Positions 15,503 to 23,428 of a stretch of 64,000 nt of DNA are shown here, piece after piece. The notes under the pieces were generated by a model. The model was not told the DNA's origin. It saw only the letters and a list, made by a program, of their open reading frames with translations, and made no database searches. The DNA lies in assembly GCF_033110285.1 (NCBI RefSeq), contig NZ_CP136995.1:2976001-3040000 (forward strand). Direction: 5' to 3'. Position 1 is the first letter of the stretch. Each line of letters starts with the position of its first letter. The stretch comes from Ottowia sp. SB7-C50. GTDB lineage: Bacteria; Pseudomonadota; Gammaproteobacteria; Burkholderiales; Burkholderiaceae_C. Made by a program: the position numbers and the translations under genes.

Positions 15503-16033
15503 TCAGTCGCCGCGGTCGCGCGCAGCCTCGCCCGACGGCGCCTGGCCGCCGGGGTGGACCAGCCGCGGGATGAGCGCGAACACGGCCAGCGCCAGCAGCG
15601 TGCTCATGATGGCCGTGACTTCACGGCCCAGCCCGCACGCCAGGCCGATGGCGGCCGTCAGCCACAGGCCGGCGGCGGTGGTCAGGCCCTGCACGTGCTC
15701 TTCGCCCGCGCCCACGCTCTGCTTCAGGATGGTGCCGGCGCACAGAAAGCCGACGCCCGCCATCAGCCCCTGCACTACGCGGCTCAGGTCGGCGACTTCC
15801 ATGCCCATCTGGCTAGGCAGCAGCACGAACAGCGCCGAGCCCATGGCCACCAGCATGTGCGTGCGCACGCCGGCCGACTTGCCCTGGCTTTCGCGCTCGT
15901 AGCCCAGCAGAAGCCCCAGACCCAGCGCCAGCGCCAGCCGCAGCAGGATGCGCAGCGCCTCGGCCAGGTCGGGCACGTCGGAAAACTCGGCCGCCACGGT
16001 GCCGGCCAGTGTGGTCCAGAGGGAATCGGTCAT
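15503..16033 (-). CDS. MgtC/SapB family membrane protein
   Basis: This 176-residue membrane protein has about five hydrophobic segments and the MgtC/SapB signature GLLLGYERESQGKSAGVRTH (residues about 38-57), followed by MLVAMGSALF. A later segment (MAGVGFLCAGTIL) is also typical. Members influence magnesium homeostasis or virulence through effects on ATP synthase in pathogens, but many environmental ones are uncharacterised. The length lacks the soluble C-terminal domain found in full MgtC. It lies 75 bases downstream of the SDR-type gene on the same strand. Confidence 0.88.
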   Translation of the reverse strand: MTDSLWTTLAGTVAAEFSDVPDLAEALRILLRLALALGLGLLLGYERESQGKSAGVRTHMLVAMGSALFVLLPSQMGMEVADLSRVVQGLMAGVGFLCAGTILKQSVGAGEEHVQGLTTAAGLWLTAAIGLACGLGREVTAIMSTLLALAVFALIPRLVHPGGQAPSGEAARDRGD

Positions 16034-16108
16034 GCGGACAGCGTGCCACCGCGGCAGGCGGGCGTCTGTCAGCCGAACACCCCTCCGCGCGGGCGCGGAC
16101 GACGCCCG

Positions 16109-17077
16109 TCAGCGGCCGGCCGATCGCCGGTAGTGGTCCAGCCGCGCCTGAGGCCCTTCCCGGCCCAGGTACTGCGGTCCGACCAGCGACAGCGGCGCGG
16201 CGGCGATGCCCAGCGCCGCCAGGTCGGGCGCCTGGCCGCTGCACACGTTGTCGACCTTCATCGAGTCGAGGTTGTCGCGGCTCATCAGCGGCGCGCCGGG
16301 CAGCAGCTCCAGCGCCAGCGCCTGCAGGCGGCCCAGCGCGCTCGGCAGGCCGATGACGGCCCGGCCCCGCCCACCTGCCACGCCCGACCATTGGCCGGCG
16401 GACTTGACCAGCTCGCGCAGCGTCCAGGTTTCCGGTCCGCAGCATTCGTACGCCTGACCGATGGTGCTGTCGTCCTGCAAACAGGTGACCACGGCGCGCG
16501 CCACGTCGCGCACCCACACGGGCTGAAAGCGCGCGCCCGCGCCGGCCAGCGGCATGAGCGGAAACACCCGCTGCAGCCCGGCGAACAGGTTGAGAAAGCG
16601 GTCTTCGGCGCCAAAGATGACGCTGGGCCGCAGCACCGTCAGCTTCAGCGAGCCGACCTGCGCGGCCTGGCCCAGCACGGCTTCGCCGCGCGCCTTGCTG
16701 CGCTGGTACATCGACGGCCCGTCGGCCGCCGCGCCCAGGGCGCTGATGTGCACCACGCGCCGGCCGCCGGCCTGCGCGCAGGCGTCGGCGATGCGCCGCG
16801 GCAGCTCCACGTGCACGCGCTCGAACTGCCGCTTGCTGCCGTGCAGGATGGCCACCAGGTTGACCACCGCGTCGTGTTCCTGCACCAGTCGCGCCAGCGT
16901 GGGCGCGTCCAGCACGTCGGCCACGGTGACGTGCACGCGCGGCTGGCTCCACATGTGGCGCGCCGCGGCCAGGCGCCGGGTGGGCACCGTCACCTCGGCG
17001 CCCTGGCGCTGCAATTGCTCGACCACGTAACGGCCCACGAAACCGGAGCCACCGAGAACAAGGACGCGCTGAGTCAT
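16109..17077 (-). CDS. NDUFA9-like atypical SDR (complex I assembly-type protein)
   Basis: This 322-residue NAD(P)-binding protein has the glycine-rich Rossmann motif GGSGFVGRYV (9-18), a VNLVAIL segment, and the YQRSKARGE site corresponding to the Tyr-Lys pair of extended short-chain dehydrogenases. It belongs to the family related to the NDUFA9 subunit of mitochondrial complex I. Its bacterial role is not settled; it may act in quinone or cell-envelope metabolism. It is followed by the MgtC-like gene and preceded by slt on the same strand, separated from slt by a hairpin-forming repeat. Confidence 0.88.
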   Translation of the reverse strand: MTQRVLVLGGSGFVGRYVVEQLQRQGAEVTVPTRRLAAARHMWSQPRVHVTVADVLDAPTLARLVQEHDAVVNLVAILHGSKRQFERVHVELPRRIADACAQAGGRRVVHISALGAAADGPSMYQRSKARGEAVLGQAAQVGSLKLTVLRPSVIFGAEDRFLNLFAGLQRVFPLMPLAGAGARFQPVWVRDVARAVVTCLQDDSTIGQAYECCGPETWTLRELVKSAGQWSGVAGGRGRAVIGLPSALGRLQALALELLPGAPLMSRDNLDSMKVDNVCSGQAPDLAALGIAAAPLSLVGPQYLGREGPQARLDHYRRSAGR

Positions 17078-17089
17078 TCGATTACTCCT

Positions 17090-17137
17090 GAATCAATAGC
17101 TGTCCGCGCTTGCCTGGCAAGCGCTGGCGGACAGTTG
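17090..17137. repeat. Dispersed AT-hairpin element, copy 6
   Basis: AATCAATAGC is followed by an inverted repeat TGTCCGC...GCGGACA (17101-17133) enclosing GCTTGCC/GGCAAGC. It matches the arm and half-core of the family and sits between slt (stop 17175) and the NDUFA9-like gene (start 17077). It could act as a terminator or mRNA processing site. Confidence 0.7.
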
Positions 17138-17174
17138 GATTGAAAAACCGCGCTAGGGGCGGCGCGGGCACGGC

Positions 17175-19244
17175 TCAGGGCAGGTCGCGGCTCAAATCCG
17201 GCTCGCCCGGCGCCAATGGGCCGATCTGGCCCAGGCGCGATTTCAGCGACTGTGGCTGGCCGCTGAACAGGGCAGCATAGTCGGTCGTGTTGGACAGCAC
17301 TTTTTTCACGTAATCGCGGGTTTCGCCAAACGGGATGTTCTCGGCCCAGATGGCGCCTTCGAGCACCGGGCCGTTGCGCCAGTTGCGCGGCCGGCCCGGC
17401 CCGGCGTTGTAGGCGGCGGCGGCCATCGGCATCGAGCGCTGGAAGTCGTCCAGCGCCAGCTTGAGGTAGCTGGTGCCGATGAGGATGTTGGTGTCGCGGT
17501 CGTTGATCTGGCTCGGCACAAAGCCGTCCAGGCCGATCTTGCGCGCCGTCCAGCGCGCGGTGGCGGGCATGACCTGCATCAGGCCGGAGGCGCCCACACC
17601 CGAGCGCGCGTCCATCACGAAGCGGCTTTCCTGCCGGATCAGTCCGTAGACGTAGGCCGGGTCGAGCCCGATGGCCTGCGACTGGCGCAGCACGGTGTCG
17701 CGGTGCGGGGTGGGAAAGCGCTGGCTGAAATCCATGAAGGACTTGGTGCGCTCGCTGGCGTTGATGCAGCGGTCCCACACCTGGCGCGCGCAGGCAAAGT
17801 CGGCGGCGGCCAGCAGTTCGCGGTCGCCCATGCCGCCGGGCACGTGCAGGTTGGTCCAGTAGTTCCATTCGCGCACGCCGTCGGCGCGTAGGCCCAGGGC
17901 AATGGCCAGCAGCGCGCGGTTCAGGCCGATGTGGCGGCGCGCGCCTTCGCGCTCGTCGGCCAACAGCGGCGCCGGCGCTGGCGGCACGCTGATGGGGCGG
18001 CCCAGTTCTTCGAGCGCCAGCTTTTCGTAAAAGCCCAGGCTGCCGGGGTTGGCGGCCAGGCGTTCGAAGCCGCTGCGCGCGGCGGCGCGGTCGGCGTCGC
18101 TGCGCGCCAGCGCCAGCTGCGCCCGCGCGCGCCAGTACACCCAAGCGCCGTCGTCGGCGGCCGGTTCGCGCATGGCGTCCACGGCACGCTGCACGGCGCG
18201 CCAGTCGCCGGCGCGCAGGGCGGCGCGCGTCTTCCAGGCCAGCAGGTCGTCGCTCAGGTCGGCGTCGCGCGTGACCTTGCCGAAATAGGTGTTCGCCTGG
18301 TCCGACAGCGACAGCGCCGCCCATTTGCCGACCACGCCCCAGGCCACGTTGCGGTCGTCGGGGCTGAGCTGCACGCTCCATTTGCTGTCGAGCTGCTGGG
18401 CGGCCTGGTCGGCGTTCTGCGTGGCCAGCTTGATGATCGCCAGCACCACCAGTTCCTGCCCCTTGTGGGTGCCGACGGCGGCGCGGCTGGTCAGGTAGCG
18501 CAGCGGGTTCTGCTGGATGGCGGCGACGTCGGGTGCGACCTGCGGCGCGTCGAGCGCCACGGCGGCCCGCGCCAGCGATGCGCGATTGGCCTCCAGCGCA
18601 AGCCGGGCCTTCTTCCACAGCTCCTGATACGGTAGCACGCCAGCCTGGTGCAGCAAGCCCGCGGCGTACAGGCAGCCGTCGTCCTGATCGCGCTGGGCAA
18701 ACCAGTCGCGCCGCACCTGCTCGGCCACGTCCTTGCTGGGCGTCTTGCCGGCGGCGATGTCGGCCGCGGCGGCGTAGCAGCGCACTTCGCGGTCGTCGCG
18801 CATGCGAAAGCGCGGGTATTCGGCGTTGAAGGCAGCCCAGTCGCGCCGCTTGCCCGACAGCAGCAGCCAGTCGTTGCGCAGGCGGTCTTCCTGGTAGGTG
18901 CCGGCGTAGCGGGTCAGAAAATCCTGTACGTCCAGCGGATTGGCTTCTTCGAGACGCGCCTTCAGCTCCCAGTAGGCAGCCCAGGGCTCCAGCGCGTGGC
19001 CGCGCGCGGCGGGCAGCAGCGACGCCAGGCGCGCCTTGTCGCTGCGGCGAAAGGCCTCGCGCATGTCCAGCAGCACACTGTCGGCCGGCGCGCCGGGCAA
19101 GGCGGATACGGCGGCTGGCGCGGAGCGCACGGGCGGGTCGGGCAGCGGCGGCGGCACCTGGCCGGCAGGCTGCGCCTGCGCTTGACCGAAAATCAGCGCA
19201 CACGCGGCACACAACGGTGTCAGAATTTTCTTCAGAAAAAGCAT
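17175..19244 (-). CDS. slt: Soluble lytic murein transglycosylase (Slt70-like)
   Basis: This 689-residue exported protein cleaves the MurNAc-GlcNAc bond of peptidoglycan to give anhydro-muropeptides. The signal peptide (MLFLKKILTPLCAACALIFG...QAQA) is followed by a Pro-rich linker, a long helical superhelix domain, and a C-terminal SLT domain with RQESRF (catalytic Glu near residue 539), SGLMQVMPATA and AAAYNAGPGR. Length is close to Slt70 plus a linker. Its start codon is only 9 bases from the divergent start of the cyclo-ligase gene, and no ribosome site fits well, so the start deserves a check, although the signal peptide argues for it. Confidence 0.93.
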   Translation of the reverse strand: MLFLKKILTPLCAACALIFGQAQAQPAGQVPPPLPDPPVRSAPAAVSALPGAPADSVLLDMREAFRRSDKARLASLLPAARGHALEPWAAYWELKARLEEANPLDVQDFLTRYAGTYQEDRLRNDWLLLSGKRRDWAAFNAEYPRFRMRDDREVRCYAAAADIAAGKTPSKDVAEQVRRDWFAQRDQDDGCLYAAGLLHQAGVLPYQELWKKARLALEANRASLARAAVALDAPQVAPDVAAIQQNPLRYLTSRAAVGTHKGQELVVLAIIKLATQNADQAAQQLDSKWSVQLSPDDRNVAWGVVGKWAALSLSDQANTYFGKVTRDADLSDDLLAWKTRAALRAGDWRAVQRAVDAMREPAADDGAWVYWRARAQLALARSDADRAAARSGFERLAANPGSLGFYEKLALEELGRPISVPPAPAPLLADEREGARRHIGLNRALLAIALGLRADGVREWNYWTNLHVPGGMGDRELLAAADFACARQVWDRCINASERTKSFMDFSQRFPTPHRDTVLRQSQAIGLDPAYVYGLIRQESRFVMDARSGVGASGLMQVMPATARWTARKIGLDGFVPSQINDRDTNILIGTSYLKLALDDFQRSMPMAAAAYNAGPGRPRNWRNGPVLEGAIWAENIPFGETRDYVKKVLSNTTDYAALFSGQPQSLKSRLGQIGPLAPGEPDLSRDLP

Positions 19245-19253
19245 CGACCGATT

Positions 19254-19844
19254 ATGAGCAAGTTCGACAAGAAGACGTTGCGCGACCGCCTGGTGGCCGA
19301 ACGGCTGCACCTGGAAGACCGCCTGGCCCGCGCCGACGCGCTGCAGGACATCATGCGCATCTGGCTCATCGACCGGCCGGATACCGTGATCGGCGCCTAC
19401 TGGCCGATCAAGGGCGAATTCGACCCCCTGCCCGCGCTGCACCGCTGGAAGGAGGACGGCGAGCTGATGGACGAGCCCCAGCGCCGCAAGATCGGGCTGC
19501 CGGTGGTCGACAAGGTGCACAAGACGCTCACCTTCCACACCTGGTACCCCGGCTGCCCGATGGAGGAAGACGCCTACGGCATCCCCAAGCCGAAGGACAC
19601 CGAGATGATCGTGCCGACGCTGCTGTTCGTGCCCTGCGTGGGCTACGGGCCGGGCGGCTTCCGGCTGGGCTATGGCGGCGGCTTTTACGACCGCACGCTG
19701 GCCACGCTGGAGCCGCGGCCGTTCACGGTGGGGCTGGGCTTCACCAACGGCTTCATCTTCGACTTCGAACCCGAGCCGCACGACCAGCCGCTGGACGCCA
19801 TCCTCAACGACAACGGCGTGGTGTGGCCGGTGTCGCGGCTGTGA
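19254..19844 (+). CDS. 5-formyltetrahydrofolate cyclo-ligase
   Basis: This 196-residue enzyme converts 5-formyl-THF to 5,10-methenyl-THF using ATP, recycling a storage or inhibitory folate. The C-terminal signature GYGGGFYDRTLA (about 140-151) and the preceding VPCVGYGPGGFRLG are diagnostic, and Arg and Lys near KKTLRDRL suit the N-terminus. The ATG at 19254 lies 9 bases from the divergent slt start, without a clear ribosome site upstream. Because the promoter must lie inside slt coding sequence or the transcripts overlap, the two genes may be linked in regulation. Confidence 0.92.
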   Translation: MSKFDKKTLRDRLVAERLHLEDRLARADALQDIMRIWLIDRPDTVIGAYWPIKGEFDPLPALHRWKEDGELMDEPQRRKIGLPVVDKVHKTLTFHTWYPGCPMEEDAYGIPKPKDTEMIVPTLLFVPCVGYGPGGFRLGYGGGFYDRTLATLEPRPFTVGLGFTNGFIFDFEPEPHDQPLDAILNDNGVVWPVSRL

Positions 19845-19971
19845 ACCGCGTCACGCGCGACCGAAAAGCGACAGGGCTTTTTGACGCGCGTCAAGATGAC
19901 AGGCCGGTGACAGGCGGATAGTGGAGAGTTTCAGCCCGCCAGCCGGCCCAGCAAACCAGAAAGGGAACCCC

Positions 19972-21168
19972 ATGGACAAAGCCAGCCCCCGCAAGGCACC
20001 GACCCAGCGGTCCACCACCGCCAAGACCGCCCCGCGCGCCGCGCGCAAGACGGCGGCGCCGATGAACATCAACCAGGACGTGCGGCCCGTGAAGAAGGGC
20101 GACACGCCGCCCTCGCTGGCGCCCAAGGCGATCGAGAACTACGTGGTCGAGCGCGCCACGGTGTCGGCACGCGACAAGCAGCTGGCCGCCGCGCTGCGCC
20201 TGGTCAACGACGAGTCCGCCGGCACGCTGACCGAGCGCGCGCACGGCCTGCGCGCCATCTTCGACGGCGCCTCGCCCGACGACCGCAAGGCGCTGCGCAA
20301 GGCGCTCAAGGAACACGGCGAGCACGACCCCGAGAAGGCCAATCCCGATGAAGAGCTGGCGCCCGACTGGCGCGACGGCGCCTACCCCTACAAGAACCTG
20401 CTGCGCCGCGCCACCTACGAAAAGCAGAAGTTCAAGCTGCAGGTCGAACTGCTCAAGCTGCAGAGCTGGGTCAAGGAAACCGGCGCGCGCGTGGTCATCA
20501 TCTTTGAAGGGCGCGACGCGGCCGGCAAGGGCGGCACCATCAAGCGCTTCATGGAACACCTGAACCCGCGCGGTGCGCGCACCGTGGCGCTGGAAAAGCC
20601 CAGCGACGTCGAGCGCGGCCAGTGGTACTTCCAGCGCTACGTGCAGCACCTGCCGAGCTTTGGCGAGATCGTGCTGTTCGACCGCAGCTGGTACAACCGC
20701 GCCGGCGTCGAGCGCGTCATGGGCTTCTGCACCGAGAAGGAATACCAGGACTTCATGCGCCAGGCGCCCGAATTCGAACGCCACCTGGTCAACAGCGGCG
20801 TGCACGTCATCAAGTTCTGGTTCAGCGTGAGCCAGGCCGAGCAGCGCCGCCGCTTCAAGGAGCGCGAAGGCCACCCGCTCAAGCAGTGGAAGCTGTCGCC
20901 CATCGACAAGGCCAGCCTCGACAAGTGGGACGACTACACCCGCGCCAAGGAGCACATGTTCTTCGAGACCGACACCGCCGACAGCCCGTGGACGGTGGTC
21001 AAGAGCGACTGCAAGAAGCGCGCGCGCCTGAACGCCATGCGCTACGTGCTGCACAAGCTGCCCTACACCGGCAAGGACGTGACCCAGGTCGGCAAGCTCG
21101 ACCCGCTGATCGTCGGCCGCGCGCATGTGGTGTACGAGCGGGGTGAGAAGCCGCAGGCGTTGATGTAA
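19972..21168 (+). CDS. ppk2: Polyphosphate kinase 2 (PPK2)
   Basis: This 398-residue protein matches the PPK2 family, which transfers phosphate between polyphosphate and nucleoside di- or monophosphates. It has the Walker A EGRDAAGKGGTIKRF, the DRSWYNRAGVERVMGF segment of the lid/Walker B region, and FWFSVSQAEQRRRF followed by KEREGHPLKQWKLSP. A basic, Ala/Lys/Thr-rich N-terminal extension of about 100 residues is probably disordered. The single PPK2 domain suggests a class I enzyme, but nucleotide preference cannot be read from sequence alone. The start has a modest ribosome site (AAAGGGAA). A repeat begins right after the stop. Confidence 0.93.
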   Translation: MDKASPRKAPTQRSTTAKTAPRAARKTAAPMNINQDVRPVKKGDTPPSLAPKAIENYVVERATVSARDKQLAAALRLVNDESAGTLTERAHGLRAIFDGASPDDRKALRKALKEHGEHDPEKANPDEELAPDWRDGAYPYKNLLRRATYEKQKFKLQVELLKLQSWVKETGARVVIIFEGRDAAGKGGTIKRFMEHLNPRGARTVALEKPSDVERGQWYFQRYVQHLPSFGEIVLFDRSWYNRAGVERVMGFCTEKEYQDFMRQAPEFERHLVNSGVHVIKFWFSVSQAEQRRRFKEREGHPLKQWKLSPIDKASLDKWDDYTRAKEHMFFETDTADSPWTVVKSDCKKRARLNAMRYVLHKLPYTGKDVTQVGKLDPLIVGRAHVVYERGEKPQALM

Positions 21169-21300
21169 CCCCCTGAGTCGGCCTGCGGCCGCCATCCCCC
21201 AAGGGGACAACGCCAGCGGCCGGGCCAAGCCCGTTCCGCGGCGTTCGCGCGTGGCCTGCTCCGCGGCCTCTTGAAGGGGCTTGCTGCGCAGCCCTAAGGG
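21169..21300. repeat. GC-rich dispersed repeat after ppk2
   Basis: This stretch begins CCCCCTGAG and contains AAGGGGACAACGCC, GGGCCAAGCCC, CCGCGGCGTTCGCG, GTGGCCTGCTCCGCGGCC and AAGGGGCTTGCTGCGCAGCC. The same blocks in the same order occur at 27734-27865 after maeB. Both copies begin right after a stop codon. It looks like a dispersed intergenic element able to form several hairpins. Confidence 0.75.
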
Positions 21301-21303
21301 CAC

Positions 21304-21335
21304 AAACAAAAAGGCTCCGTCGGAGCCTTTTGTTT
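21304..21335. terminator. Rho-independent terminator, usable by both strands
   Basis: The inverted repeat ACAAAAAGGCTCC-GTC-GGAGCCTTTTGT, with A-tract and T-tract on either side, ends the ppk2 transcript and, from the other strand, the 29-residue gene at 21348-21437. Confidence 0.88.
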
Positions 21336-21347
21336 GGGTGACCCGGT

Positions 21348-21437
21348 TCAGTGCAGCCGGTCGATGGTGCGGGAGGTCACATAGCCCGAGCCGACGATGG
21401 CCACGACGGCGAGCAACAGGAGCAATGCGGTGATCAT
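21348..21437 (-). CDS. 29-residue single-pass membrane protein
   Basis: A very short frame encodes MITALLLLLAVVAIVGSGYV and then TSRTIDRLH. It has one hydrophobic helix with a short polar basic C-terminus. Support for reality: AAGGA lies 7 bases before the ATG, a near-perfect sigma-70 promoter lies about 30 bases upstream, and a strong terminator lies 12 bases after the stop. This compact promoter-RBS-ORF-terminator unit is unlikely by chance. No family is recognised; small membrane proteins of this size often modulate larger membrane complexes. Confidence 0.7.
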   Translation of the reverse strand: MITALLLLLAVVAIVGSGYVTSRTIDRLH

Positions 21438-21465
21438 GGGGATGTCCTTTTCGGCAATGCATTCG

Positions 21466-21494
21466 ATTATAGGGTTAACCCTAGGCTTTGTCAG
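21466..21494 (-). promoter_or_regulatory. Strong sigma-70 promoter with operator-like palindrome
   Basis: On the minus strand, CTGACA (21489-21494) and TATAAT (21466-21471) are separated by exactly 17 bases. The spacer contains the perfect 14-base palindrome TAGGGTTAACCCTA (21470-21483), which partly overlaps the -10 element and could be an operator. It drives the 29-residue gene. Confidence 0.75.
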
Positions 21495-21575
21495 CGCCAG
21501 CGGGCGGGTGCGCCACATTCGTCACAATGCCGGCTGCCGCCGCCGGGCGGCGTTCTTTTTTTGCAGGAGACATCC

Positions 21576-22043
21576 ATGATCCAACGCCTGACGCTGGCGG
21601 CCGCCGTGGTGGCCGCGCTCCTGATGCAAGGCTGCGCCGCGCCCGCACAACCGGCGGTGACGCACCTCAACTCGGGCAAGGTGCTGCCCACCGGCCTGCC
21701 GTTTTCCGAAGCCGTGCGCGTGGGCGACACGGTCTACCTGTCGGGCCAGATCGGCAACGTGCCCGGCCCCGGCCCGATCCGGCTGGCGCCCGGCGGCATG
21801 GCGGCCGAGGCCAGGCAGACCATGGACAACATCCAGACCTCGCTGCAGGCCCACGGCCTGTCAATGTCCGACGTCGTGAAGTGCACCGTGATGCTGGCCG
21901 ACATGAAGGAATGGGGCGCGTTCAACGACGTGTACAAGACCTACTTCCGCGACCCTTATCCCGCACGCAGTGCCTTTGGCGCCAGCGGCCTGGCCTTCAA
22001 CGCCCGGGTCGAGGTCGAGTGCATCGCCGTCGCCCGCCGCTGA
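21576..22043 (+). CDS. Lipoprotein RidA (YjgF/Rid family)
   Basis: This 155-residue protein has an N-terminal lipoprotein signal (MIQRLTLAAAVVAALLMQGC, lipid-modified Cys at 20) followed by a complete Rid domain: AVRVGDTVYLSGQIG, ARQTMDNIQTSLQAHGLSM and the C-terminal ARSAFGASGLAFNARVEVEC. Cytoplasmic RidA deaminates reactive enamines and imines; the conserved Arg in AR(S)AF is present. An exported membrane-anchored Rid protein must act in the periplasm on an unknown substrate. AGGAG precedes the ATG. The Rid fold is certain; the role is not. Confidence 0.9.
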   Translation: MIQRLTLAAAVVAALLMQGCAAPAQPAVTHLNSGKVLPTGLPFSEAVRVGDTVYLSGQIGNVPGPGPIRLAPGGMAAEARQTMDNIQTSLQAHGLSMSDVVKCTVMLADMKEWGAFNDVYKTYFRDPYPARSAFGASGLAFNARVEVECIAVARR

Positions 22044-22094
22044 TTTCCAAAGCCTCCATCGCCGGCCCGCTGGGACGGCCCACACCCGCGCATC

Positions 22095-22724
22095 ATGAAG
22101 ATCACCCACCAGGACGTCGAACACACCTACGGCACCTACGCCCGTTTTTATGACCTGGTGTTCGGCGCCGTGCTGGAAGGCGGCCGCCGCCGCATGTGCG
22201 ACGCTGTGCGCGCGCTGGCGCCCGCGTCGCTGCTGGAAGTGGGCGTGGGCACCGGCCTGACGCTGGCGCAGTACCCCGAGGCCACGGCGGTGACCGGCAT
22301 CGACCTGTCGCGCGGCATGCTGCGGCACGCCCAGCGCCGTGCCGCAGAAATGCCCACGCGCCGCATCGCCCTGCACTGCATGGATGCCGAGCAACTGGCC
22401 TTTGCCGACGCCGCCTTCGACTGCGTCACGCTGCCCTACGTGCTGTCGGTCACGCCCGACCCGGCGCGGCTGACCGCCGAACTGCGCCGCGTGTGCCGGC
22501 CGGGCGGCGACATCTTCGTGCTCAACCATTTCAGCGGCGGCAACGCGGTGTGGGCGCCGCTGGAGCGCCTGGTCAGCGGACTGGCCGCCCGCATCGGCTT
22601 CCGCTCCGACTTCCCCTTCGATCCGTACATGCGCCACGCCGACTGGACCGTGGTGTCGGTCAGCAAGGTCAACCTGCTGGGCCTGACGACGCTGGTGCAC
22701 CTGAAGAACCAGCCCGCGGCGTGA
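22095..22724 (+). CDS. Class I SAM-dependent methyltransferase, PmtA-like
   Basis: This 209-residue methyltransferase has motif I LLEVGVGTGLTL (46-57), an acidic loop GIDLSRGML, motif II DCVTLPYVLSVTPDP and a later NHFSGG. The N-terminus (TYGTYARFYDLVFGAVLEGG) and overall size resemble the Rhodobacter-type phosphatidylethanolamine N-methyltransferase PmtA, so it may methylate phospholipid head groups to phosphatidylcholine. The substrate assignment is tentative. It follows the lipoprotein RidA gene by 51 bases on the same strand. Confidence 0.8.
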   Translation: MKITHQDVEHTYGTYARFYDLVFGAVLEGGRRRMCDAVRALAPASLLEVGVGTGLTLAQYPEATAVTGIDLSRGMLRHAQRRAAEMPTRRIALHCMDAEQLAFADAAFDCVTLPYVLSVTPDPARLTAELRRVCRPGGDIFVLNHFSGGNAVWAPLERLVSGLAARIGFRSDFPFDPYMRHADWTVVSVSKVNLLGLTTLVHLKNQPAA

Positions 22725-22751
22725 GGCGCCCCCGCGTCATCAACAACGCTC

Positions 22752-22812
22752 CGATTGCTCTTGATTCAATAGCGCTCTGCGCTGATCTGGACAGCGCGAG
22801 CGGCGCTTTTTA
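22752..22812. repeat. Dispersed AT-hairpin element, copy 7 (divergent)
   Basis: TTGATTCAATAGC is followed by GCTCTGCGCTGATCTGGACA and GCGCGAGCGGCGC. It lies between the convergent methyltransferase gene and DUF3237 gene and matches the family half-core and arms. Confidence 0.6.
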
Positions 22813-22838
22813 CCTTGCTACCGGGCGGGACAAACCGG

Positions 22839-23300
22839 TCACAGCAATTCGTGAAAGCGCATGTCCACCTGCGCCGGGCGGCGCGCGCCGGTGCCGAAGA
22901 ACATGCGCTGGTTGACCCACGCGAACGCGGGCGAGGCGCTTTCCAGCCGCGGGCAGCAGCGAAAGTAGATCAGCGCCGGATCGACCGTTTCGCCGCGCGC
23001 CAGCCGCGCCATCAGCTCGGGCGGGCCGCTGCGCAGCGCCTGGTTTTCAACGTAGATGCGCTCGCCGGCGTCGGTTTCGATCACGTAGCGCGCATCCAGC
23101 CGCGCCAGTTGCTCGTTCACGATCAACTGGAAGTCGGCGCCGCCCGGCAGCACCCGGCCCAACCAGCCGTCGCCGCGCACGCTGCCGCCGGTGATCGGAA
23201 TCACGCGGCGGCGGCCTTGCGGGGTGTCGCCCACCTCGATCGGCGTGGCGACCTGCACCGACAGGTCGGCAAACAGGCGGAAGGAAGGTTCGGGCTGCAT
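22839..23300 (-). CDS. DUF3237 family protein
   Basis: This 153-residue cytoplasmic protein has the DUF3237 layout: an N-terminal FRLFADLSVQVATPIEVGDT, a central ITGGSVRGDGWLGRVLPGGA, the strand VIETDAGERIYVENQALRSG, and RCCPRLESASPAFAWVNQRM near the C-terminus. The family forms a small beta barrel and is often linked to aromatic or ketone metabolism, but no activity is proven. It is convergent with the methyltransferase and follows the LysR gene on the same strand. Confidence 0.85.
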   Translation of the reverse strand: MQPEPSFRLFADLSVQVATPIEVGDTPQGRRRVIPITGGSVRGDGWLGRVLPGGADFQLIVNEQLARLDARYVIETDAGERIYVENQALRSGPPELMARLARGETVDPALIYFRCCPRLESASPAFAWVNQRMFFGTGARRPAQVDMRFHELL

Positions 23301-23428
23301 GGGTGCCAGCTTATCCGCAGCGCAAGCGGCACGCGACCCCACCAGCATCTGGCGCAGGCGCTTTGACAGTGACCGACGCGCGCGGACGCGGCGCGCATGA
23401 CGACAGGCACCCCGGCGCGCGCCGTGGC

